NCBI GenBank assembly: GCA_963457665.1
Contig: OY735202.1
Span: forward strand, 45,471,403 to 45,535,402
Direction: 5' to 3'
Origin: Thysanoteuthis rhombus
Lineage: Eukaryota; Mollusca; Cephalopoda; Oegopsida; Thysanoteuthidae
Length of the DNA: 64,000 nucleotides
The notes beneath the pieces are model-generated. The model ran no database searches and was not told the origin of the DNA. It saw nothing but the letters and a program-made list of their open reading frames with translations. This document shows positions 46,502 to 55,744 of this stretch, piece after piece. Within the stretch, counting starts at the first letter, position 1; each line of letters begins with the position of its first letter. A program made the position numbers and the translations under genes.

Positions 46502-48884
46502 TCTCACTTGAAGACAGTCTTCGTCGGTCATTAAGCTCGATATAAAGTAATTTCCTTTCTATAGAGAATTCCTGAATCCGCCCCCAAAATTTAAATACTG
46601 AAATCATTGGGAACTTTTGGACATATTGCGTTGTATATATGTATATGTATTCATCAGGAATATTCAGAAATTTTGCGCTATGTGCATATAGCTACGATGC
46701 AGCGGGTGACTATGATGATTTCCTGGATCCGCCCCAAAGTGTAAGCATCTCTTCCTTCAGTCATTGCCTACACCACCATAAAATTCCATTGAAATTTGTT
46801 TAGAACGTTTCGAGATATTGTGCTGTGGAAATATTGCTACGATAGGGGGAAGTGACCGTAAAAGGTCCTGGATCCACCCCAAACTCTGGACACCGCTTCC
46901 TCAGCCCATTACCCATTCTTCCACATAAAAACTGCCCGGAATTAGTAATAGCAGAAATAGTGGTGGTGGTAGTAGTTGTAATTGTCATACTTATCATAAT
47001 TATTATCAGAAGTAATAGTATTTAAGTGATTAGAAAATTGCTGATGATGTCATTTTAATACTTTATATAAACTTATATCCATAACACGTGCACTGATTCA
47101 TTCAAGCATCTTATTTTCCAATGTTGTTCTCTATCATTTTCACTCAATTCTGCGGTGGTTTCTCACCCCCACCCCTTTTCCTCTACATGATCAGCTGTGC
47201 CTAATTTCATAGCGTACCAACGGGTCGCAGCTTTTTGATGTTCTTCAAACCTTGCCATTAGATCCATTTTCTGTCCGTGTTGAAATGAAAAAATCATCCT
47301 CTCGGTAATAAGCTTCAGATTCTGACAGGTTCTGGCGGGTTCAGTAATTTTGGACGATAAAGATTATCTACTTTCGGTAACAATTGATAGCAACGCAGCA
47401 TAATTCCTAGCCTCATTATGTATTGATCTATTCGGACTAGAGTCTTGATTTTAGATGTTACAGTCACAATGTTTCGGTCGTTGTACCCTCCAGCCATTTT
47501 CAGGAATCTGCCGTATTCGGTAAGCATCAGAGAATTTTAAACCAAACTATCTATCCGATTCACTGAGGTAAATTGTTCTCATTCCGCTGATAACACGTAT
47601 CAGTTGATTCTTCCGAGTCAATTTGGTCTTGTTATGGTCTTTATCATCGAGTATATGACTTTCACTGCCCTGCCTGAGGATTGACTTCGCAACCATCAGG
47701 TAACCAGATGCACTTTCACCAATGCCCTTATCCACAGCGCAATCAGATAGTGGAACTTTGGAGCCTCAAATCTAATGTCAGCTCATTCCGAATCGAAAAC
47801 TCTCCATATGGTGATCTTTTCTCTGCAGAGGAGTTCATTAGCGCCCAGCGTGTGGATCGATTCTTTCAAGCACCTCATTTTCCAATGTTCTATTATTCTG
47901 ATTTCATTGTCCCAACGATTTTGCTGATCAAAATAATCATTGGAAATCATGGAATCTTACATTCAAACTAGTTCAGACAACAGATTACGGCTTGTTGGTG
48001 ATATTCCAACCTCATTTTGGATACGTAGGTGTATCAATAAGTCCGTAGCCTCGTGATGAAAAAAAAGCGTTTATTTTACACAACAAATATATATATTTGT
48101 CAACATGATTTACCTCCTTGTCAATGTACTTAATTCAGTGGTGATTATTAATGACATGAGTCGAATCTTGTACAGTGAACATTTCTGATCAAAATTCAGC
48201 TGATAACTATAGCTATAGACTTATTGATCTACCCTCATAGACAGAAATCCCTAACCTACTTCATTGTATAGCATCCACTACGGCTACTCTTCTAGTTCAA
48301 TCTGAAAGAAAGATATTTGAATTAAGTTGATCACTGATGAAAATGATTTGGCTTAACACGTACAATGCTACCTTGGATAACGTAACAAAATAAGCACTTC
48401 TTCTACTCAGTGCCACAAGGCAGAAACTGATTCTAGTTCATTGACGTAATCATTTTGATTGCCTTAAATAAAACCGTGGAATACACGCCTATATGCATCA
48501 GAAGCCGTATGCAATATGCCAGAAGACATATTAGGTACCATATTTAGCAGTGAAAGTGTTAAACATTACTTCTGATGATACTATGAATTTTGCTGACAGA
48601 CTCTTTGTTTCTTATCTTCTTCTTTTTTCTAATTTATGATCGATACTATCTAATTACTTTGATTTCATTAAAGTTTTCGTTGCGATGATTAATCTATTTC
48701 CTTATATATCCCTTTATACAAATTGTGATTTTTCTCTCTCTTTCTCTTTCTCTCTCTGTCTCCAGGCGGGAACGTGCTTCATAACCAACTTCGCCTTCTG
48801 AAACCAAATGAAGAATTACATTTGCATACCCACTGTGACTGGATTGAAAGCCCAGGCATTGCTGAATACCTTTACCCCTTCTGA
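28017..48884 (+). CDS. Unrecognised secreted protein with two tandem three-Cys domains (whole gene, 6 coding exons)
   Basis: Joining 28017-28107, 30584-30755, 31688-31788, 39059-39224, 39398-39501 and 48766-48884 gives 753 nt, i.e. 250 residues plus TGA, with GT-AG introns and no internal stop. Residues 1-20 look like a signal peptide (Lys5, then a hydrophobic run), so the product is probably secreted. Domain 1 spans about 35-121 and domain 2 about 125-211. They share C-x9-W (C35/W45; C125/W135), a GN-[IM]-F-L-[IL]-R motif (82-88; 171-177), and Cys spacing of 42/24 versus 41/25 residues (C35, C77, C101; C125, C166, C191). Extra cysteines are C24, C34 and C235, giving nine in all. There is one N-glycosylation sequon, N51-K-T. 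Splice phases run 1-2-1-2-1. I do not recognise the family. The pattern vaguely recalls small secreted Cys domains catalogued as DUFs in arthropods and molluscs, but I could not check. Function is unknown. Confidence 0.85.
29440..29945 (+). repeat. 119-bp intronic minisatellite, about four units
   Basis: CTTTGTTATTTCAGTCATAT, TTCTTAGTATCGTCTGAAGC and TAGTATCATTATTCT recur with a period of 119 bp, and the last unit is about 13 bp shorter. Each of two units carries an intact-looking TTGTTATTTCAG acceptor motif. It lies in the intron between coding exons 1 and 2. Confidence 0.75.
30584..30755 (+). CDS. Coding exon 2: first half of domain 1
   Basis: The acceptor follows a long T/C tract ending TCTCGAAG; the donor is GTGAGA. 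It enters in phase 1 and leaves in phase 2, encoding residues 31-88. It carries the vicinal pair C34-C35, the L-R-D-K-W motif (W45), the sequon N51-K-T, C77 and the closing GNIFLIR. The first half of coding exon 4 has the same layout. The open frame seen from 30283 is intron read-through. Confidence 0.85.
30985..31115 (-). mobile_element. tRNA-derived SINE, family C copy
   Basis: The minus strand reads GTAGTGGTTAGCAAGCTAGT (A-box-like), then GAGTCCAATCCTCACTG (B-box-like). The plus-strand CCAGTGAGGATTGRACTCA core recurs near 36625 and 57783. Confidence 0.55.
31688..31788 (+). CDS. Coding exon 3: second half of domain 1
   Basis: The acceptor is TTCTTCCAG and the donor GTAAGT. It enters in phase 2 and leaves in phase 1, encoding residues 88-121 with the split Arg88 restored. 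It has K-x-Y-x-P (90-94) and C101-L, matching N-Y-D-P and C191-L in coding exon 5. No stop interrupts the frame. Confidence 0.83.
31835..31960 (+). repeat. Dispersed repeat fragment shared with 47440-47530
   Basis: GTTTTGGTCGATGTATCCTC, AGCC and ATCTGCCTTATTCGGTAA match TTTCGGTCGTTGTACCCTCC, AGCC and ATCTGCCGTATTCGGTAA near 47470. The two lie in different introns of the same gene. Confidence 0.5.
32474..33220 (+). mobile_element. tRNA-derived SINE, family B copy 2, split by a LINE
   Basis: The 5' half runs to about 32590 (TAGATTTGGTTTAACGTGAC). The 3' half resumes at about 33099 (GATAGACAAACAGGGAAGAG, TTTACTCCCCTGAATTTGGT). The undisturbed copy at 56270-56470 has the two halves next to each other. 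Confidence 0.65.
32592..33093 (+). pseudogene. LINE C-terminal fragment inserted in the SINE
   Basis: It opens with SLVLIKRVYNECILPMATHG and AEIWNLTKRLTLKLRIM in an open frame, then HERIMLNITWRDHKAAQYLR and GHVARIVNNH, a stop, and a shifted C-terminus ending in (GATGAT)n. 5'-truncated and inactive. Confidence 0.85.
34620..34822. repeat. 30-bp minisatellite encoding a decapeptide repeat on the minus strand
   Basis: About six units of ACAGACGTTTTGCTGAAAAC plus ATTTTTGTCA. The period, 30 bp, is a multiple of three, so the minus-strand frame stays open for 135 codons with repeats like KRLLTKMFSA. No start context, signal or family supports a real protein. Confidence 0.85.
36290..36505 (+). mobile_element. 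tRNA-derived SINE, family A copy 2
   Basis: TGCTCAATCGTTAAGGGCGA (diverged A box), GGTCGCAGGTTCGATTTC (B box) and GCAGCAGCCAC precede TTTACGCTGTCTAGGCTGAG, GTGACACATTCTCTGCG and ATAATGCATTCAT, matching copy 1 at 5782. It lies in the largest-scale introns of the secreted-protein gene. Confidence 0.75.
36560..36700 (-). mobile_element. tRNA-derived SINE, family C fragment
   Basis: ATCCAGTGAGGATTGAACTC, ACTAAAAACGGTT and ACTAACTTGCTCTACAG on the plus strand match the 30985 and 57745 copies. The tRNA-like head is on the minus strand. Confidence 0.5.
37990..38270. other. GC-richer intronic block, unassigned
   Basis: A 280-bp block of near 50% G+C stands out in the AT-rich intron. The minus-strand frame of 89 codons has no recognisable motif. 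It may be a repeat fragment. Confidence 0.3.
39059..39224 (+). CDS. Coding exon 4: first half of domain 2
   Basis: The acceptor is TTTTTAAG and the donor GTATGA. It enters in phase 1 and leaves in phase 2, encoding residues 122-177. It opens with G-C125-R-I-P and I-R-G-E-W135 and closes with C166 and GNMFLLR. Position for position this is the paralogue of coding exon 2: the W lies 10 residues after the first Cys in both, and the intron interrupts the same Arg codon in the same phase. Confidence 0.84.
39398..39501 (+). CDS. Coding exon 5: second half of domain 2
   Basis: The acceptor is CTTTGCAG and the donor GTAAAT. It enters in phase 2 and leaves in phase 1, encoding residues 177-211. It contains N-Y-D-P and M-C191-L-K-I, matching the layout of coding exon 3. 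The intron separating it from coding exon 4 is only 173 bp, the shortest in the gene, whereas the equivalent intron in domain 1 is 932 bp. Confidence 0.83.
40763..41256 (-). mobile_element. Non-autonomous mariner-like element, copy 4
   Basis: The left end has CATCTAGCCATTTAATATTA and the right end TATTCAAAATGGCTGGATAC, then TTTCCGGACAGTACTC, i.e. the same order as copy 1 in minus orientation. It keeps the CCGATTGATCC and TCTGATTGG blocks. ~490 bp, in the intron before the last coding exon. Confidence 0.7.
41985..42016. repeat. (GATA)n microsatellite
   Basis: About eight GATA units. Confidence 0.95.
43195..43310 (-). mobile_element. Diverged tRNA-derived SINE fragment, family C
   Basis: GTATCCAATCAGGATCGAAT and TTAGCTAAGCATATTTCTAA keep the order of the family C core but with many changes. 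Low confidence. Confidence 0.3.
43520..43581. repeat. (GT)n microsatellite
   Basis: About 60 bp of pure GT. The Cys-Val and His-Thr frames across it are artefacts. Confidence 0.97.
45237..45690 (+). repeat. Two direct copies of a ~140-bp intronic repeat
   Basis: Segments at ~45237-45375 and ~45541-45690 share ATCTTCAGTTGTTYAYCATG, TTTCGGGGATTTAAAAT and AGGCTCTTTGGTCCTTATTT. A third, diverged piece (ACAGACTCTTTGTTTCTTAT) is at about 48595, near the last exon. Confidence 0.65.
46076..46502 (+). repeat. (ATT)n-flanked tandem unit
   Basis: (ATT)n tracts at 46078-46126 and 46436-46500 flank two ~120-bp diverged units. Each has TTTCRCACC, GGTWAYCGCTG-like, GAGTGACA and AAGTCTCCTCAAGTCTCCAG-like blocks. 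The arrangement suggests an old repeat whose tail is (ATT)n. Confidence 0.65.
48766..48884 (+). CDS. Coding exon 6: C-terminal tail and stop
   Basis: It follows a TCTC-rich acceptor ending GTCTCCAG, enters in phase 1 and encodes residues 212-250, then TGA. The tail is Leu/His rich with a lone Cys (C235) followed by D-W, echoing the C-T-W in coding exon 1. An AATAAA begins 2 bases after the stop codon, with two more shortly downstream, so the 3' UTR is probably very short. This exon lies 9.3 kb from the previous one; it is included because phase, frame and stop all fit. Confidence 0.75.
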
Positions 48885-48886
48885 TA

Positions 48887-48916
48887 AATAAAGAAATTTC
48901 GAAATAATAAAATAAA
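48887..48916 (+). terminator. Polyadenylation signals of the secreted-protein gene
   Basis: AATAAA occurs at 48887-48892, 48906-48911 and 48911-48916, immediately after the TGA at 48882-48884. Their position supports the terminal exon call. Which one is used cannot be told from sequence. Confidence 0.55.
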
Positions 48917-49403
48917 AGAGCACCAAAAATCCCTTCCCTAACCCCAGTCTTTTGATACCTGTGCATAATGATTATTTCCCGTTCTCACCCACTCACACTT
49001 GTCTGCCTTAATTTTGTGACCCACCCGTTTGCCCGGCAATGACGCCATTTTTTTTTTCCTTGAAAGTACTTGAATAAGACCAAAAAAAAAAAATCAGTAT
49101 AAGATGTTTTTGTTGGTTGTTGTCGACCTCTGTACCGAAATCAGACCCTTAAAATTCCCTTCGTTTTTGTTAACTCACTTTCGAGCTGTAACACCTGGAG
49201 ACTTTTTTTACGACTGCTGTTACCTTTGATTTTTTTGTAAATGAGAGAGAGAGAATCTGAAAAGAAGGGCGTCGCCCAGCCGACAATCCTGGATGAAATA
49301 ATACTGACTATCTTCGTCTGGAGAGGGAATTTTTAGAAAGAATTTCTTCCTGGATATTATTTTGCTCAAAAGAGTATCATTGCTGTCATCCTTTCTGATA
49401 CTG

Positions 49404-49505
49404 ATGGTCATTGCTAAGGATCAAGTGACAGCAAGTTTCTACAATCTTCCATCAGTCTCTTCGGTATTCTCGACGAAGTATTATAATTAACATTCATTTT
49501 CATGC

Positions 49506-49573
<68 letters not shown>

Positions 49574-49625
49574 TACGTTGTAAGAAGAAAGGGCAGACAC
49601 TGCGAAAGTTGTTATGATGATGTCA

Positions 49626-49666
<41 letters not shown>

Positions 49667-49817
49667 GTGACAATAATAATCACACTACTTTTTCGTGTCA
49701 GGATTTACAGATCAAGTGATATAAACATCTCCTCAGAGTTACACTACATTTCTTAACAACCCTATAGAATTGAATATTACAATAGTTATTCCCCTTAGTT
49801 TTCCAGTCAGTTATCAC

Positions 49818-49894
<77 letters not shown>
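49404..49894 (+). repeat. (ATT)n cluster downstream of the secreted-protein gene
   Basis: (ATT)n at 49507-49572, 49629-49667 and 49819-49893, again next to short pieces (ATCAAGTGACAGCAAGTTTC; CATCTCCTCAGAGTT) resembling the 46.1-46.4 kb unit. Ile- and Tyr-rich frames here are artefacts. Confidence 0.75.
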
Positions 49895-51235
49895 CATGGA
49901 TTTGCATGTTCACACTAGATGTCTAGTGGTTATCACTATAAATGATTTTTCATGATCGAATACCTGTATTCATATTGGTACAATTTGAGTAAATTTTCGA
50001 TCTATTTTCATGGAAGTTGAAATATTGCTATGAAATTTAATTGATTATTTGAAAATAAATAATCGAACGATAAGTGTAATTTTTGAGTATTTCTCAAAGG
50101 CTACATTTTTATGCTGAAAGTTCATATATATGTATATATGATTTACTACACATATTGCTCCTATCCCAATTGATATGAGTTGGTCATTATTTTACCAACG
50201 AAATTTCTTTCTTTCTTTTTTTTTTTTCAATCAGTAGGTTAGTCTTTCGTTTTGTTACTTTTTCTTTTATTGGGTAGTATGTTTGGTACTGCAATGTATT
50301 ATTATCATCATTCATTAAACTTCTCTGACCAAGTATTTTTTTTTACTTTGTTGTTTTTTTTATACTACTCCAAACAATTGATTTTAACTTTTCATACAGA
50401 CTTCTCAGATTGTTGCACATGAAAATCGGAAATAAATCGCAAATCAAATTTGTTCTTAGGTTTTAGTTTATTTTTTTTCTTATGTTTGTTTGAATGGAAA
50501 AACGTTCTTTAACTTGTTTTTTTAAAATGTTGCTCGTTTTGGTAATTGTGAAGATTAGCGTCTTGAGGAGATGACACATGACTACCTCAAGGGAGATAAC
50601 CTTTCCAAAATATATTACGGGAGATAACCCACTTCAGTATCTAATGAATAACAAAAATTAAAATTAATTTAAAATTTCAAAAATAAAAATAAAAATTACA
50701 CATCAAACGGATTACAAGAAAGTTAAGAAAAGTGCATTAGAAATTTTAAATACTCTTAAAATGCTTTTTCTCTCAAATATTCATGTTTTGAATGATTATG
50801 ACCTTCATTTAAACGGGAATTTTTCCAATTTTTTAGAAATATTAAGTTTTGAATTTACGTTTCTTTGAAATAAACAGAAAACAAAGATATACCGAACCTC
50901 CGTCAAGAATTTTTTTAAATATCTGAGCTGATAGTGATATCTAATACCTGAAAACAATTTTATTTTGTTTTAATTATTTTCAATGGCCCTTTTTTTAATT
51001 ATTTTGTATTTGTGTCGTTTATGACGTGTAATCGTCGAAATGAATTATCCTGAATTAAAAAATGAGCTATTCATTTTTTTTTTATTGAACGCTCAATGTG
51101 TGATTCCTTCGTATACTTTATCACCTTTTTTATTTATCAATTGTAATTAATTGATAATTTTAGCTGTCTCCCTTGGTTCATTTAGAAAGAGTTACCTTTC
51201 TTGAAAAAGTTATCTCCCCAAAACCCCAATCTTCA
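49895..51235. other. Intergenic AT-rich DNA, no gene seen
   Basis: Very AT-rich with no long frame. GAGATAACC-type words recur on the plus strand near 50591 and 50630, with TTATCTCCC near 51210. These may mark a decayed repeat bounded by inverted pieces. Confidence 0.5.
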
Positions 51236-51239
51236 CAAT

Positions 51240-51610
51240 TACAATGATGATGATGTCTGTCCTTTGTGGTGGAAGATGATCAAAGCTTCAGTTTCGCATG
51301 GTGGCTAATGAGGCTGATCTGGGCTCTAGAGTCTCGATTGCAGATTATGTGGATAGGGTAATGGTAGCTCAAGCCTTGCTAAACATTACCTCCCAGCTTC
51401 AACTATTCTCCCGATTACTGCTGCGTTGGACCCTTTTGTGATCTTTCTCTGCCGGCTCTTGGCCATGCTTTCGCAGGAGTTGGTGCCAAGGTCCAGGTCT
51501 TTGGGGGGGAGGTCTTCCGACAGCCTTCAAAGTGTTTCTTCTCCCCAAGGCAGAGCTATTCATCCAACAGTCGTTAGGTAGGTAGTTATCGGACATATGC
51601 ACTATATCTG
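51240..51610 (-). pseudogene. Retroelement-like fragment
   Basis: The minus-strand frame gives LLRKHGQEPAEKDHKRVQRS followed by SNRENS, and the block begins with GATGATGAT-type sequence at its 3' side, as LINE tails here do. Family not certain. Confidence 0.4.
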
Positions 51611-51794
51611 ACCTGTGTTTTCTGTAGGGGGGGCGAATGTTTGGAGGACAGTCTTTTTCAGGACTTCCGTGTCTGAGATTTTATCCTACCAACTGATGTG
51701 ATAGAGTCTGCAGTGGCATCTTATATGAAAGTGGCTAAACTGTTTAAAAAGTCAACGCTTATATTTCTATCAATGATATTTACAAGGTGCTAGC

Positions 51795-52175
51795 CAATTG
51801 CATTTCATGCAGCGTGCGCATAAGAGACTCATGCTCAACCTCACATGGAGAGGTCACAAGACAGCACAATATATCAGGAAGAAAACAGGGATCTGAGACA
51901 TCATAGAATCGATAAAAATAAAATTTTAAAAACTCAAATGGCAATGAGCTGGTCATGTTGTGAGATTGGCAGACAACCGATGGACATCATGACTCACAGC
52001 ATGGATCCCCAGAGATCATATCCGAAACCGAGGCCGACAAAATACAAGATGGAGAGATGAACTAGACAAATTCAGAAAATACTGGCTCTGCGACGCCGAT
52101 GATAGAGAAATGTGGTGGATCTTGGGGAAGGTCTATGTCCAACGACGGACGTTAAAAGACTACTGATGATGATGT
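51795..52175 (+). pseudogene. LINE C-terminal fragment with (GAT)n tail
   Basis: QRAHKRLMLNLTWRGHKTAQ-like, IPRDHIRNRGRQNTRWRDEL-like and the ending VYVQRRTLKDY are visible in broken frames, followed by TGATGATGATG. Short and truncated. Confidence 0.82.
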
Positions 52176-53089
52176 GTGAAATGTCCAGCATGGCAACAAA
52201 ACCACACGAACAGATTCATTAATCTATTCAAACCTACTGGATTTTCGGTAAGCACCTCGTATATCAAACGGAAATGTGAGGTAACGTAACGCCGGTGGTT
52301 ATCGTCAGAAAATAGTATAGGCAAAGAATCAGAATTCTAATTTTGGTCGAGGCACATTATATTCACTTGATTTAGCCCCTGGTATTATCAAATAGTGCTT
52401 TTCTTAATCAGAAGTGCAGTCCCTCCAATAGAGCATTGCTTTATTGTCGCAACTCATACTCTAATGATTTTGAGTCCGAATTACCTAAACCTAACCCAAA
52501 CCCCAGTCTGATACAATAGAAATGTCGGCAATGTTGGAATATGAGATGTGAAAATAGAACAATACTACTAGCCCTTTTTAGGGACCACACTACCCAACCT
52601 GTACCACACCCTTTTCGGAAAGCATGTATCGACCTTTTCTTGCATTCTGTCCCATTACTAGATGTATATCTTTTTAAATGTTCCGTCACTTATTGGCATG
52701 TCACGTTGGTTGACGGAGATGAATGGACGAGTAAGCACTTGGCCAAGCTGCTCTGACTTAACTGCTTTACCTGCCAAGGAAGAAGCAGCAAAAGGCTGTT
52801 ACACCCATTGTCAACTTTGACAGGAACTACTCATTATGTAAATTACGACGTAATTATTGCTTCCAGCACTAAAACAACCAGTAGGGAAACAATTCCATAA
52901 TAAATAGTTACTTCTATGATTGTTCAACTATATCTTTATACACATAAGATCCATAACAACTTTTATCTTTGTCAATCGATGAAATATCATAATTGAATTA
53001 AAATTAATGAAGAATACAATTAAAATGCAACCATGATAACGTTCAAAATTGAAAACGGGAAGTTATTGCTATGTTTCGTCGACGTAAGA

Positions 53090-53914
53090 AGGACAGATAC
53101 CGTACTTTGATATTGATCTAAGAGCCACAAAAGCTTTCCAATCTAGGGGGATTTTTTGCTTTATTTTTTCTTTTGGGGATTTCATAGAGATTCGTTGTTC
53201 TACACAGATATAGTGGTCTATTTTTCTGCTCTGCGTTTTTGGTTTTGATTGTTGTGTCTTTGTCCTCAACATTTTCGTTATACATATATATTTGTTTTAC
53301 TGAAGTTCATGTGGGAGATAACCTTTTTGCTTTCTTCATTTAGTTAATCTAGCATTATTTGGAGATCATGAAGATTCTCTGCAAAAAAGTGACGTCATCA
53401 GCAAATTTGAGTTTACGTTGGTATTCGCCGTCTTTTCTGATCATTTTATTTTCCCAGTCTAGGTTTCGGGAGATCATCTCAAGGCATGCTGCGAAGAGTT
53501 TAGGTGAGCTGATATCGCCTTGTCTTACCCCTTTTTCAACCTGGAAGGACTCAGAGTATTCATATAGTCAGATATAGGGAGTGTTGTGTCAGTAGATATG
53601 TTGCAAGAGTCTGACACGCACAGGGCCAACGCTTTGTTTTATGATAGCATCAATGACGTTGGGGATTTCCACTGAGCTAAAGACCATCTTGAAGTCAACC
53701 AATGTTACCTTGAGTGGCATTCTATATTCAGCTGTTTTCTCTTTCAGTTGATTGGAATGGAAATGGTCAATGATAGAATAGCTTCTTCTGGAGCCAATCT
53801 GTTCTCATGGTTGGTTCCCATCAAGGGTTTTTGTGATCCGGTTAGCGATCATTTTGGTAAAGAATTTGTAGATGCAGTTGAGTAGGCCTGTAGTAGTTTA
53901 GATCTTTTGGGTTC

Positions 53915-53969
<55 letters not shown>

Positions 53970-54390
53970 CATTATGATTGGAGTGTTCCAATCTTCCAGG
54001 ACTTTTTTCTGTTTGAGAAAAATACTTTCCTGGGGATGACTCTACCACTTATTTTGAGTAGTTCGATGTTGAAGAACTGGTCTAAGAAACTTTTCTTTTA
54101 TTGTTTGTTTGATGACTTGCTTCACCTCCCATAGAATAGCTTCTGGGAAATATTCGAGCTGGTTACTTGTTGCACATATCACAAACAGCTATTGTTTTGT
54201 TCTTAGTTTGCTCTGCACGTTTGAATCTCGTTTATGTATTTTCATGTCTAGTGAGTCCAGAACGGCTTGAACAGGTTCGCCCATAGATTTCACATTTGAG
54301 CTCATAATGTTGTTGGAAACGGCTATGAACTGTCTTTAGTCTATTAGAATGATTCCGAAAGTGATTTGTTGGTCCTGCTTTGGATAGACA
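53090..54390 (-). pseudogene. LINE reverse-transcriptase domain fragment
   Basis: On the minus strand broken frames run through a finger/palm region (FLNCIYKFFTKMIANRITKT-like), VTLVDFKMVFSSVE (catalytic Asp of motif A), EKGVRQGDISSPKLFAACLE, RKLKFADDVTF (the FADD catalytic box, motif C), and then a connection region. A (TA)n tract at 53918-53966 and several stops interrupt it. It is the upstream part of the same LINE type whose C-terminus is scattered through the window. Confidence 0.85.
53916..53967. repeat. (TA)n microsatellite inside the RT fragment
   Basis: About 50 bp of pure TA interrupts the reverse-transcriptase frame. Confidence 0.95.
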
Positions 54391-55740
54391 TATTCTCTGG
54401 CAGCTGAGGATTTAGTTTGCTCTCTTTCAGCAGCACGTTTAATTCTGGCCCAGCTGTCCGCTGCGTCTTGAAATGGTTTCATACCTTTGTATCTACGGGT
54501 TCTCCACTTGCTTCTATCATCCGCTAAAACGTCCCATTCTTGATCATCTCTCTTACATAAAGTAAAGGATTCTTTGACTCTATGATTCGCTCCTTACGTT
54601 GTGGCCTCTTTCCAGATAACAAGAACATTTGCTTTGAAATTCGATCATCTTCAAGATGAATAACATGTCCTGTTCATCTGGGCCCGTGTCGATGTGTGCT
54701 TTAACACTTACTATGTTTGCTTTGTCCGAACTTTCGGTGTCTGGGGTGTGTAATGACCAGTGAACATCCAGAATTGTTCGCAGGCTGCGTTGGTGGGAGC
54801 GTTTGGAGCTCTTCTGATGCACAACCTGTGTCTCAGAAGAATACAAAAGGTAAGTGAAGACACAGGCATCTCTCAGAACAGCAAAAGCATCGATGGTCTT
54901 TGTGATACGCATAGATATCTCAATATCCAGAGCACTGGGGTGATTTATCATGTTACCCAGGTACGTGAACTTGTCGACCACCTTAAGTTGGTGATTTCCA
55001 ACATATATTGACGGTATCTGGAACTGACTGGTCTATTACCACTGTCTTGTCAAGGCTAATGAAGAATCCAAAAGCTTTATAGGATCGAGAGATAATCCAC
55101 GAAGAGTTGCAGATCAGCTGCCGTGTGTGAGATGAGGTCGCAATCGTCTGCTTATAAAAGATCATGAACTATAGACTGCTGGACCTTAGTCTTGGCACCA
55201 AAGCGCCCGGGTACAAAAAGCGGACCGGTATCCCAAATATATACCTTGGTCAATGTCCCAGAACGCTTCAATAAGGATGATAGAAAAGTGGATTGAGAAA
55301 AGAATTTGCGCTCAAAGATCACCTTGTTTGACAACATATTCACACGAATCTTCCATTTCATCATGAAAGGATTTAATCAAGTTAACTAAGTGAGCAGAAC
55401 AGCCCAATTTTCTAAGGATCTTCCCTATTCACGCTGTCAAAAGCCTGTGTGAGGTTCACGAGGACCTGTTAAAGACTTAGACACGTTTCATAGCATTTTC
55501 CCTAAAGCTGACTTGCTGTGAATATCGTCAGTTGTTCACCTGTTGGGTCTGGAACCACATTGAGACTCCAATGAGATCATAACGGTAATGTGGGTGTCAA
55601 TCTTTGATAATATGATTCCTGCTAAAACCTTTCCGCAACGAAGAGAAGGGCTATTCCCTTGTTGCTTCCACACTTTTCTCGTACATATTTTTCCTTTATA
55701 CTCGGGAATCATGATGGCATCCTCCACACACAAAAGTTAC
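54390..55740 (-). pseudogene. Second LINE fragment, different family (RT palm to C-terminus)
   Basis: Minus-strand frames give MIPEYKGK, SLRCGKVLAGIILSKID and ESQCGSRPNR (RT motifs before the catalytic core). Then DKFTYLGNMINHPSALDIEI, TYLLYSSETQVVHQK and RSLRTILDVHW, and finally QEWDVLADDRSKWRTRRYKG. The order is that of an RTE-type or related reverse transcriptase, distinct from the adjacent fragment. Stops and frame changes make it inactive. Confidence 0.8.
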
Positions 55741-55744
55741 ATGA

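Noticed and set aside
49502..49955. Ile-rich and Tyr-rich open frames
   Set aside because: These are (ATT)n/(AAT)n tract translations, as at 46062-46545.
54580..54981. 133-codon minus-strand frame as a host gene
   Set aside because: DKFTYLGN and related motifs identify it as a retrotransposon reverse-transcriptase connection region, interrupted up- and downstream.
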